Source of the DNA: Daphnia pulex
Taxonomy: Eukaryota > Arthropoda > Branchiopoda > Diplostraca > Daphniidae
Reading direction: 5' to 3'
DNA: 64,000 nucleotides
Assembly: GCF_021134715.1 (NCBI RefSeq)
Contig: NC_060024.1
Span: forward strand, 7,564,001 to 7,628,000
The notes below the pieces were generated by a model, which saw only the letters and a list, made by a program, of their open reading frames with translations, had not been told where the DNA came from and made no database searches. Below, piece after piece: positions 29,101 through 40,067 of the stretch. Within the stretch, counting starts at the first letter, position 1, and every line of letters begins with the position of its first letter. The position numbers and the translations under genes are program-made.

Positions 29101-32100
29101 ATAACAAATCCCCCACTTTGGGGTAAGCAAAAGCCAAGCAAAAACAAACAGGCCAGCACTTCCGTCAACAATCAACGCCAGCGCAAGAGACGCATTCAAT
29201 CAAACTGAAAAGGAACTACTACTGGGACATCTGGCCGCGGGTTAAAAACGTACCATGTGGAGATTGCGCTCATTGTAGAGGGGAGAGGCGGTGTTGGCTA
29301 CTCCGGCTGGATGCGTGTGCGGATGAGGAGGCCCATTCCACTGTGGCTGGTTCACCGACGTCAAGGGAGGAGGCGATGAGACGGGTGTAGTGGGATGCGA
29401 GCTGAAACTGCTCGTGCTCTGGTCAGCGGAATATATCTATTTAAATTTGATTGGCATTACGTTTACAATCCATGCTCTTCCGACATGACTAAAGGAGGGG
29501 GAAAAGAATGAAGGAAAAAAAAAGCAACTAACCGAAGCGAGAGCTTTGCCGAGAGCGTCGCCTGTCTGACCACCAGGGCCAGGCGGAGGACCTAAATTCG
29601 GACTGTGGCTGTACATAGAGGGAGATTGGACCGTGGCTCCCGATCCAGCCTGGACTACGCCAGACTGCGACACGGGACCACCCATGGGTCCCGTAGCTGA
29701 GTTGCGAAACGTTGACATGGGTGGAAGACCAGAGCTCATCAAATTATTGGGGCCGTTGTGATCCTGGGCTGGCGACAGAGCGACGTTATAGCCGCCCATT
29801 CCCGATGGATCGTGAATGGCTCCCGATCCCATTCCGTGCATACCAGGACCTGCTGCAAGGGAGAGAAAGAGAAGAAAAAAGAAAACGCGTTGAAAGTTGA
29901 TGTTGGAATAAAGAAGAACAAATTTTAAAACTGACTGAATATACCCTGTCCAGGGTAAGAGGGTTGTCCTCCCATGAGGGTGTTGGGTATGCCTCCACCT
30001 CCACCAGTGGGCCCACTGTTCATGAGCGGTGGAGTTGGCCCGACTTGTTGCTGCGATTGTTGCTGGCCACCGTAGCTACCATATGGGCCGGGTTGTAAGG
30101 GAGCGCCTCCGGCTCCGTTGGATGACCACGGATCTGCTGGATGTGTCGATCCATCACCTATGAATGCGCAAGAATTTCAATGATTAAATGATGAACGAAT
30201 GGCTTTAGCGAGATAAACCCCAAAACGACTGACGCTTTGTTTATTGACCCATTGGGTGGGCTCGCAACAGCTGGGCCGTCTACCAGTCCTGACCGACGTC
30301 TATTTACTCGGTTAGGCAGACGCGACAAAAACCTTTGAAGTAAAGGCCGATCCATCAACTGGAAATAAGATTTCCAAAGATATTCTTCTTCCGGGAAACA
30401 ACGCCTGGACAAGTGTAGGCACCCACCCAAAAAGGACCTCCCGTAGGAGGATTGGATCACCACCAACACCTCCTCTACTTCGCCGATTCTGCCATTCATT
30501 ACATCGCCAAGAAAAGTGATAAGGTCCTGTGAGCTATTTGAATCGCTTCATTGCCTTCACGTCATTCAAGGTGCGTCCCCATTCTCATTGACAATCTCAT
30601 CTCATCAGGTAGTTGTTTATTTGTAACAGGAAATCGGACTGATCATTTTACCCATAAAATAGGAGTCGCCGTAGAGCCCACCTCCAGGCTTGGGTGAAGT
30701 GTACCGCGGAGAGTCCTGGGGAAAGTCCATATTCTCCGATCCATACTAAACATGAAAAGAGAAAAGGAATTTTGATGATTAGTCCAAAGATGTGGAAGAA
30801 AACCAGAAAAAACAACACAAAATTTATTCTTTTTTAGACGGGCGATCAAGAGAACGGCAAAATGAATGGTGTCACGAATCTAACCGAAACAGGTCTGTTG
30901 GGATAAGCGGGACTGATGGGCGAGGGAGTGGCCGGACTGGGAGTCGGTGTTGGTGTCAATGGGCTGTTGCCACCAACGGGCGAGGAAACGGCCGGATTAT
31001 TACTACCGGCCGTCCAGTAGTGCGGATTTCTCCGCCGAGCAATCACATCAAACGTTTGACGGACAGGGGGGATTGTCGTCGCAGTGGGTGGTGGCGCGCT
31101 AGTCGCCCAACCATTATTACAATTATTGCCGTAATTACTGTTCCAGGCGCTATTCGACTGAGTCTGAATCACATTTCCGGCTTGATGGTAAGCCATTGTC
31201 ACATTAGGGGGTGCAACAGTCGTTCTGTTGGGTAATCCAGGCATGTTGTAACACGGATTTAATGGCACAATTAAAAACCAAACAACTGGAACCGAGGAGA
31301 AAAGAGTCTATCTGTGAAGAGGTGAGTGGCTCAATTTAATGAGAAACCCAGGGCTCCCAGTAACACTTTAGAGGCATTCCATCGTTGTAGAATCGTCGAT
31401 GGAAGAAATTTCAAAAAATAATAATAATAATATGTCCGTCGGGAATGTTGCGCACAGGTTGGCACCGAGTTAGAAGCAGGACTGACCGGCTGGGCTCAAT
31501 GCTTTTCCAATCCCCCCTCTCTATCTCTCTCCACCGAACTACGTTTTTCTGTTCTCCTAGAAATGTGAAGCCCCGCCTCCCCCTTGGCTGGTCAAATGTG
31601 TCTTTGGGAGGGTTCCTACGCGGGTCCCACTTTCCAGCCCAACGGGTCGAGGTTGCCATCGACAGCGATGCCATCTACTGTGCAAATGATCGCCCCACGC
31701 GAATCTGACCATCTACTAAGCCACGCCAACAAGCAGAAAAGCAGCTAGGGGAATCGTCTTTTTTTTTTTGATTCTGTGATATCATCCGTTTCGATCAAGG
31801 CTAGAAGAGAGAAAAAACAAAAGAAACCGGCTGCCATTATTGCCGAAAGGTAATCCGACGGACAGGTTGGGCTTTTCCGGACGACATTGATGACTTTGGT
31901 GTGGCTGCCTTCTTGTCTAGTGAAGTTGTAGCATGGGCTTTGGCAAATATTCAAATTCTTGTTTAACACACACACACACTCGCACGAAAGACCCTAGTGA
32001 TGGATGGCGATGTGGCCACTCCTGGAATAATTGCAGAGCTCCTTTCTCTTTTCCTATTATCAAGTTACCAATTCTCAAATAGAATTTGTTAAAGAAAAAA

Positions 32101-35100
32101 AAAAGAATCAAGTCGTTTAGAATCTAACGAGTTCAAGGCGTGGCTCCTGGTCAAAGAATCATAAAAACTCTTTGACAATCATACGAGAAAAAAAAATTGT
32201 CCTGGAAGAGTCAAGTGGCTGCTGCTGCTGATCATGGGAAAGTTTCCACGACGAGGCCAAGAAAAATGTCGAAAAGCTTTTTCCCTTCTTCTTCTTCTCT
32301 TGCATACCGAAATCCGACGACCTTTTCAGACTTGTTGGGGGTCTTGGGAAAAAAAGAAACAAAGTGTATAGTAGACGAAAGAAAAGAAGCTCGGAGGCAA
32401 AGACATAAAGAAGTGTCATAGCCCCGAGGATAAGTTGTCGAGACCCCGCCTAGTTTGGCACCAAGCAGTCTGGGAACTTGGGGGAATTCTTTGTCTCTCT
32501 GGGAAAAACCTCATCAGTTTTGATCAGAGGGGGGAAATCATTTTCTTCATTCACATCGGCAAACTACTATCACGATTTTGATTTCTCTCTCTCGGGAAAA
32601 TCGTACGTCAAACTAACGATAGATTTCGCACTAAAAACGACGAGGGAATTCAAGTTTGGCTCGTTATTCAATGGCCCAAATGTTCCCCTAAGAGACTACC
32701 TATTTTCCCCTCCCAACACCAGAAGAACAAAAAGGTGTGAAAGCTTTTGTTAAAAGTCCTCCAAGTTCCTAAAAACAAAATGGCCGAAAGGTCTCGAGGG
32801 GAAGCTTTAAAAAAAAAGGTGTTGGGACCAATGGCCCCCGCCAAAAAATAAAACTTTGAAAAAAAAGGGACGATAAAGAATGAAAAAAATCTCTTTTTTC
32901 TTCTTCTTCTTCTTTCGGTTAACAGCACACCTGAAAAGATTTTGAAAAAGTGGGAATCCGCCATGTGCTGCACCCAACAAACACCCCGAGTCCCGCAAAT
33001 TTCCCAACCATGTCGACATCGTTGATCAAACCTGTCGTTTTCGATTCCGTAAGCACGCCCAGCTGAAATGTTGCGATGACTGACGATTTTTGGCTATATT
33101 TGGATTCGGCTCCTAACTGAAGATCGTCATTAGTATTCCCATCTCGGAGCGGAGCCCGTATATACGTTTAGCCCTAGGTGACACTGTGGGGCTTGGCATT
33201 CTTGAACTCTTGTAGCTGACAATCAATTTTAAGTGACGTTAAAAATCTAGACGGGATGTTGGGCAACCGAAAAACCGGATGGCTACAGTGTGGTGTCATC
33301 AACATATGATACAATGACTTTTTTTCTTCTTCTTTTATTCATTTCTTTTTTTATTATTCGAAATGAAATAAAAACGGGTGTTGGTATCACGCTTGTCCAT
33401 GTTTGCATTGATAGTGTGACAACGGTTCCTAACCGTCAGGAGTAGGTGTGGCGCGGTAGGCTTTAAAAATATGACAAGCTAGTAGAATATCATATTGCCA
33501 TCGATGTGATAAAAAAAGGCTGTCGGGAACTTTAAAAAATTCTCTTTCCCCTATTCGATTGCTCTTTTTTTGCATCTCGAGAAGCCGGATGTTAAATATC
33601 CAATTGAAAAGAGCCGTCTTTCTTTACATTGATAATGTGACGTCACATGATCTCTTATCGCGGGAGGATAATAATAATTATAATGATAATAAAAAAAATG
33701 GCATACACCTCTCTCACCCCCCAATCATCGGACATCCGGAATCCAACACCCATATTTTTAGCGGTTTATTATTTAGGGGTGTGTGTGTGTGTAGAGATGA
33801 AGGAATAAAATAGGCACACAAAAGAAAGAAGACGGGATTTGGATGGTATGTGAAACTTGACGACGAACCCTAGAAATGCAGAAAGCTTTTCTGCCGCCAT
33901 ACCATTTTCAGTGAGGGAAATGGGATATCGTTGTTAGTATCATCATCATTATCGTGATCGCCGTGTGATTGGACATTCTAGAAGAATGGAGGAATCTCAT
34001 TTCGTTCCTGTTGAGACTGGCTCCCGCTGCGGGTGGGGAAAGAGAAACATTCGATTCGGACGTTCATAAAAGACAAAAAAAAAAATGCCACAGGGATCAC
34101 GTGACTTGACAACACAAAAAAGAAAAAACGGGGCCACAGAAACCCTCCGGACCAGACAGCGCGGCGCCACCAAAATCCAAAATAGGTAAAAGTGATTTTT
34201 TGTTTTGATTTTTTGTGTTGTTGTTTAAAAAATAAGAAAAACTTGTCGAGATTTTCCTTTTGTTTGTTGTTTTTCGAGAAAATTCGAATTTTTCTCAACA
34301 ATCAGAAGGAAATGGTTGCAAGCCATAAAAGAATGAAAATCAAATGAAAACGAACACAACTCGGCAAGAGAGAACAAGGAAAACTAGACAGTGGAATGAA
34401 AGAAACATTGAAGGAAAAAAATAAAATAAAATCAAGGAAATCGTCTCTATCCTCTCAACACAAAAAGAACTTTAAAACCCCCCAATTCGAGAAGAAGAAG
34501 AAGTGGAAAAAATAAAAGTATATAAAAATGGGGTCCCCCTTGCTCATCGAGTTCTCCCCTCTCAAGTTCTCCTAAATACGACCCGTAGCGCCCAAGGTCA
34601 TAACACAAAAGAAAATGGCGTCAATTCCAAGCCCAGAGGAATATTTTACTGGTTAGTTCATCAGTTAAGCGCGTTTTTATTTTACATTTTTCTTTATAAA
34701 AATGCCATCAACAAGAAAAAAAAAAAGTTGTTCCTTCAGAATGAATTTTTCGACCGGCAAACACAGTCCGATCGCTAATGCGTAAAAAATGGAGCCATTA
34801 TACAAAATTGGGACTCGGCAACATAGGGCAAGACAACCCAAATGTTCCTATCTTGTCATGACTAAATTAAGGAAACGGGAAGTTCATTGGCCATAAATGA
34901 AAAATATTCGATTTGAGCGCCACCTATTGAAGACTTGGGAAATCCCTAATACGCCATCTGACGGTCAAAACATTCAACTCAAATCTGGAAATTTCTAGAA
35001 AATTTCGGTCGCGCATGGAAGTGTGAGGAAAAAGTAAATTGTTTCAAAGCGGAGCTAAACGTATGGGAAGAGGGAGAAGCGAAACAATTAAAATAGGGAA

Positions 35101-38100
35101 AGAAAGGGGTGGATGAGCAGAGCCAATGAAAACGACTTTATCCAACGGGCTCGAAAATGTTGGCGGAGCAAGACAATAAACTAATCGCACAGAAACGGAA
35201 ATGGCTAAGTCAAACGAAGAGAATCAATTTACAGGGTCGAAACAACGCCAGCAACAACTGCGCCGGAGAGAGGGGGAAAAAACCTACACAACCAAAGTAC
35301 AAATAATTTCGAATGATTTAGTTGAAATGAGGGGCCTTAAAACCGGGGATCGCCGTGGTTATATTTTTTATTTTAAATACATCTTTCAATCAGGAGAACG
35401 ATTAGCCAAGAATTTAAGCTCGGTAACCACATGGCTTAATGAAGTCTAGACGTTTCCACGTTGATGATTTCTTTCTTGTTAGAAGAAAAAATATATAAAA
35501 AAAAGACGGTCAAAACAAACGACCAAAAAAGAAGTCGGGAGATGGTCGTTTCTCTACACTTTGGTGGATGGCAGATGGCACAGGGAGCCCTAACCGACTT
35601 GTAGCTCGAGGCGAAATCGGGTTAAAAAGGGCAACATCTGAAGTTGTATATTCTTTAATCCTGAAAAGTGAAAAGGTTTCGGATTGCAACAAAAGATTTC
35701 TTGGGTGCCCCCCTCTACCACCACCACCACCCAACTGGCCCGGCAACAATAGTGCAGCAGCAGTTGACAGAGCCACCAAGATGAGTCTAGGGATTCAACA
35801 TGTTGTCCAGGAAGAGTTTGACATTTGAACTCGTCCGGTTTGTCATAAGAGACGATGGCTCGAGCGCGGAAGTTATCCGGCGGAAACACGTGCGACAAAC
35901 CTGGCGTTAAATTCAATTTTCATTTTCTCTTGGGGGGGTTTGTTCACGGGAGGTGCCAAAGGAAGAAGAAGAAGAAAAATCTTCCAATGTGTCCAGGTTG
36001 CACATGAGAATCTACGGCCCATTAATTCATAGTCTCGTCACAGTCGGGCGATTGGGTTCTGAGATTATGGCTAGTTTCGCATCGTCTCGTTCTGGTCGCC
36101 CGCACTACGAGGACCGTGATCTTGTTTGGGGCACACCGCACATTACGGTAAACCCCCCCAACTCGAGGCCCAACAACAACAACAACAACAATCATCGTCG
36201 GATTGAAACCAAGGGAAACAAAGAAACTATTCTAGCGGTCGACCTGGCAACTGTACTTTTCCCCATTAGCTTGGTGGTCATACGAATATAAAAAGAAAAA
36301 GAAAAAAGACCAAAGACGTCTTCCAAGGTTTTTTCGCCGACGTTTCTTCCGGAAGTCCGTCGTGAGAGAATCACTATCCTCTACGCAAATTCCAGGAACA
36401 AAACGATGGTAAGACACGAGAGAGAGAGAGAACCCATCGAACCCGGCCAGTCTTGTTTTCTCTAGTAATAAAACTTGATAACGAGCTCCACTCTTAACGA
36501 AATAGAGCGGCTTGGAAAAAATAAAAATAAGAAACAAAGCAGCTCACGCCATCGTTGGACGGCTCCGGGCGGTAAAGAGACCTGGGAGAATAATGCACTT
36601 GAAATAAATTTCGGCCAGCAGATTACAACGCATAGACTACTCCAACACCTGTTGGCTTCTTCTTCTTCTTCCAATGTTTCATGTTGTTACTTTGAATAAA
36701 TTCGCCTCAATGAGAAACAAAGAAGAACTGGTGACCGTGTGAATATTCAACTGAAACGAGTCCATCACAGATATAAATCCGATATGTCGCAACCTCCTAC
36801 CTACTTAATAAATTCATCGTGCATATCGTTAAAAAAACAAAGAGACTTTACAGTCATCGTGAAATGGCCGTTCGTCGCCAAGATGTCGTCTGTCGAGTGG
36901 CTCAACGGCTGTCGCATTCGGGCACAAAGTGTCACACGTAAAAACCCCAGCACGATGACTGTCTATCTGGGATTTTGATTGATTAACTGATAAGAATATT
37001 TCCTAGTCCTTCAAACAAAAGATTGACCAAGAGTGGCTAGGAGAAAAAAGAAAAGAAGGATGCCGGTCATTCAAATTCCTGGACGGCAGGTGGCCACATG
37101 GTGGTAGTAGCTGCCGTGTGTGTGTGTGTGTGTGTGGTGGCGTGTGTTGAACTCTGTACACCCTCTCTCTCTCCCCTTCTAAAAAAGTCTACCAGCTGCT
37201 CTTTCTTTCTCTTCTCTCGTTTATCGCTCGTCTTCCTTCTCTACTGCTATTCATCTAGACTCTGTACTCTACACCATTATTCGATCGCTACCTGTTGGGC
37301 TGGCGAGGGGAGGGCGACACGAAAAACTAGAGCACACAGGAAACGTATAGAACCCGAAAAATACCTGATGCATCGTCGATGAATTGGCCATCATGCCATC
37401 GTAATTGGCAGGAGCGTAGCCTCTGCGAGAAGATGTCGACGCAGCGGCGGAAAAGGCGGCATCAAAGACACCGGACAGGGAAGAACTACCATCCTGGTGA
37501 TGATAGTCGTAGCCCATCATCGTGGCAGATGAACTCGTTTGATAACGTTCCACCATTCCGTTCGTCATTTGTACCCAAACAAATAATTCCCAATTCACTT
37601 AAACACACTACACGTGACTTGATGTCATTTAAAGTTTGGCCGACAACGAGAGGCTCAACGAGAGCCAACCTTCACGGACGCTACAAAGCCAACAACTGAC
37701 GGATGAAAAGGGCCCAAACAACAAGACACACACACACACATCGGAAAATGTCCCGAGGGTAAACACACGCACGCACATCGGCGGCGGGGGACGCCCAAAA
37801 ACAGGCGACGCCATCCAGCTCGGGGCCCGACGAAAGCAAGGAGAATGAGAGAACATATGATTGTCCATTCGCTCCTCCTCCCACGCTAGTTATTCACTTA
37901 CTTCTCTCTCTCTCTCTCTCCCCTCGGTTTTTTGGAAAAAAGTAAAATATAGAAGTGGGGGAGGATAATTTGTAGTAGAGGGCGCTATTGTCCTCTACAC
38001 TGTTGCCGTCTCTCAAGATATTTCAAAATAGAGAACCTTTTTTTTTTCGAATCTTTTTTAAAAAAAGTACTTCATTACTTTTGAATTTTGACGAAGAAAA

Positions 38101-40067
38101 AGAAGAGGGGAGAGCCAGCAGATCGTGTTACTAACTGTCGCTGTGAAGAAAGAGCTCAAGACGACCACCAAAAAAAGTACAGAGTAAAGAAGAAGAAAAA
38201 ATAATACGACACCCTCCAACAGCTTTTTTCTTTCCCATAAAAATGTAGAAGTTTCTTATTCTAGTGACGGATAAATGGATATTTTATACATAAATTTGGC
38301 AACGCCGTTCATTTCGACATGCATGAAAAGAGAGGGAGAAAAAAAAAGAATCATCAACAAGCCTATAATTAGCCAGCCAACAGAAAACCCATCAAAAATT
38401 TGGCTAACAGACTGTTGCTCTCTAACGATATCGATAAAGCTCTCCAGAACGTCCGTAACCTCGATATTCTATTAATACACGCATCTTCTTTTTTCTTCTC
38501 TCTCCCTTTCAATCGTATTAATGAGTAGGAGTTTGATTTATTTCTTTTGCTGAATACGAGAAGATCACAGTTTTTGTGTATAAGAAATTCGAAACAGGGT
38601 TTCAGGCCGTTGCTCTCCTTTTTTTGAAGCACGTGGAGGAACCGAAAACCCCCTTCCCCATTGCAGAGAAAATGAGACAAACCATTAGTACAGACACACA
38701 CACACACGGCGAAATTTAGAAAAAAAAGGAGCTGTGTAATGGTTACGAGCGTTAAAAAAGACTGGAGCTTCTCTGTCTTCACTTTCCGTCGAAAAATCAT
38801 GTGTGAGAACCCTCCTTCAGTTTGCGGTCGTCATTTTTCCACCCACTCTTTTAACTTGCCTTAATGTCGCACGCGGCCTTCATTTGTTTTGTTGTTGTTT
38901 TTCCGAGTTCGTTGAACGTCATCAACCTAATGACTGCGGCAACAGTTGGACGAGCCGAGATTTTACAACTCATATAAAGAGTTTTAAGTTCCATCGAGCG
39001 TCCTGAAACCTGTTGAGTCTACCTGACCACTTAAACACCAAAAAAAGAGCAACTGTTTCGATGACTGGGTTTTCATTTTTATTCCTTTACACATTTCGAT
39101 GGTCGGCATTCTGATTTGTTTCCAGTATGCGGTTTCACTTTTTCTTCCCTAGTGGCGATTCACTTGGCTGCACAACAGCAGTGACCGGAACGCATGAGAA
39201 TAATCATTCATCACGGAACCGGATGCAAAGAACCTATCAAACACTATGTGACAGTGTCTTACTGTTCAACATGAATCATAAATGTTTGAGGTGGGATTGG
39301 AAAAGGTTGAGAGACGAAGCCAAATTTTTTTCTTTTACAATCAACCTATCACTGTCCGTCATGACGCTGGTTTTACTGCCTTTCAATATTAAAAATGACT
39401 TACCCATGGCTGAGGCACTAAATCCATTCCATCCGTTGTGTGTTCTGTCATTCCACCCTGCAGAGAAAAAAGAAGTCGACAATTAGAGCAAAACTTTGAG
39501 TAATCTATCTTCGTGGCAGTACTTCTTTTTTCCTCTTTGCTGGGCCAGAGTTGGGGGCTTGTCTGGAAGGATGTCCAAAAGGGAAGTATGGAGTTTCGTT
39601 GCCATAGCCATCCATGGGACCCGCTGTGCCTGATGCATAAGCTGCAGGTGGACCGTAGGCCTGGCATAAAGAAAGACACATTACAAATAACCGCACTCCA
39701 GCAACTAAAATGAAACAACTGTGGAGCTCGTCTCACCATTCTGTTATCCATTCCAGCGTATGCAGGAGGAAAATTTGGTTTATCTATATATTGAAAAAGA
39801 GTAGTGATTAAAATCAAGACTATAATATACAACAACATTGAAAGAAATGTTGCTCAAATCAGTCGATCACTTGTGTGTTGGTATAAACTCCCGCGAATTT
39901 GGATTGCACTACAACTAGAATGATTGTTTTGGAATTGAAATTTCTGTATTAAAAAAATTTGTACCTGGCTTGGATAGATTATTTGACGTTATTTTGTTAA
40001 AACAATTTTGGAATACTTCGTAGAGGTGAAGAGGACCATTTCCATCATCATCACTGTTGGCCGCCAT
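26173..40067 (-). CDS. da: daughterless / class I bHLH E-protein (E2A/TCF4/HEB family)
   Basis: An E-box-binding transcription factor that dimerises with tissue-specific bHLH proteins. The longest isoform joins 39965-40067, 39737-39783, 39523-39660, 39404-39457, 30652-30745, 29945-30157, 29533-29852, 29254-29436, 28864-28929, 28496-28672, 28266-28419, 28061-28199, 27783-27890, one of 27447-27592 or 27071-27216, and 26173-26339. That is 2109 nt, about 703 residues (fly about 710), in phase throughout. N-terminal [13 protein letters not shown] is the fly-type activation region. [26 protein letters not shown] and RLDDAI..LRNH are E-protein landmarks. KRKDPDSSE is a basic stretch; an acidic run DDEDDDDEG precedes the basic region [14 protein letters not shown]. 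The last exon gives [18 protein letters not shown], then Gly/Pro-rich sequence. It ends in GTAAGT, so either a further exon lies below 26173 or the frame reads on to a stop near 26122. Introns are far larger than in neighbouring genes. Confidence 0.95.
27071..27216 (-). CDS. da: da alternative bHLH exon A (fly Daughterless type)
   Basis: A 146-nt exon encoding [20 protein letters not shown], a K-rich loop, then [19 protein letters not shown]. As far as I recall the fly protein, this is nearly identical to Drosophila Daughterless. It completes the Arg codon left by the basic-region exon (CG+G) and hands one base to the ERNLNP exon. Acceptor and donor are consensus (TTAG before; GTACTG after). 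It encodes helix 1, loop and helix 2 and so sets dimerisation and DNA affinity. Confidence 0.93.
27217..27446 (-). promoter_or_regulatory. pyrimidine-rich intron between the two alternative bHLH exons
   Basis: This 230-base intron contains two long (GA)n tracts on the plus strand, 27329-27349 and about 27376-27397. In the transcript they read as (CU)n, upstream of the exon A acceptor. Such tracts are typical binding sites for PTB-class repressors. A role in choosing between exons A and B is inference. Confidence 0.45.
27447..27592 (-). CDS. da: da alternative bHLH exon B (divergent, E12/E47-like alternative)
   Basis: A second 146-nt exon with the same phases, encoding [20 protein letters not shown], a loop with KIDKTQPKL, then [18 protein letters not shown]. 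It differs from exon A at roughly one third of positions, while core HLH hydrophobics and the helix-1 Arg/Glu pattern are kept. It resembles the vertebrate E12/E47 spelling ([18 protein letters not shown]) more than fly. Because 146 is not a multiple of three, including both exons A and B, or neither, would shift the frame; exactly one must be used. Confidence 0.9.
28864..28929 (-). CDS. da: da small duplicated RLDDAI exon, 22 codons
   Basis: This exon encodes [20 protein letters not shown] plus TE and is flanked by consensus splice sites (CAG before, GTAGTT after). It repeats the start of the following exon 28496-28672 ([20 protein letters not shown]). Both begin and end in phase 0, so either or both can be included without changing the frame. 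It is a tandem exon duplication of a conserved E-protein helix. Confidence 0.8.
30885..31244 (-). CDS. da: da possible alternative first exon 2
   Basis: 120 codons from an ATG at 31242-31244 ([20 protein letters not shown]) to a GTTAGA donor. Asn/Thr/Pro/Ser-rich, including [20 protein letters not shown], much like other E-protein N-terminal regions. It ends in phase 0, so it can join directly to exon 30652-30745. It lacks the AD1-like start of the long isoform. An upstream promoter is expected in the preceding large intron, but I cannot see it. Confidence 0.55.
31269..37364. other. large daughterless intron with no other gene seen
   Basis: Six kilobases of intronic sequence between the two alternative first exons. 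It is rich in A/T homopolymers and GAAGAA/AAAGAA purine runs, with a short (GT)n near 33780 and CAACAA runs near 36172-36190. I found no protein-like frame or RNA gene. Control elements for the downstream first exon may lie here. Confidence 0.5.
37116..37136. repeat. (GT)n microsatellite in daughterless intron
   Basis: About ten GT dinucleotides in a row, some 230 bases downstream (in gene direction) of the alternative first exon's donor. Probably polymorphic in length. Confidence 0.85.
37365..37568 (-). CDS. da: da possible alternative first exon 1
   Basis: 68 codons from an ATG at 37566-37568 ([20 protein letters not shown]) to a GTATTT donor. Ser/Ala/Tyr-rich with [20 protein letters not shown] near its end. 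It finishes in phase 0 and is therefore compatible with the common exon 30652-30745. No good acceptor is seen just upstream, which favours a first exon with its own promoter over an internal exon. Confidence 0.55.

Noticed and set aside
30792-31235. 147-residue plus-strand Gly/Arg/Ser-rich frame
   Set aside because: Exact antisense of the proposed daughterless alternative first exon, which fits the gene better.
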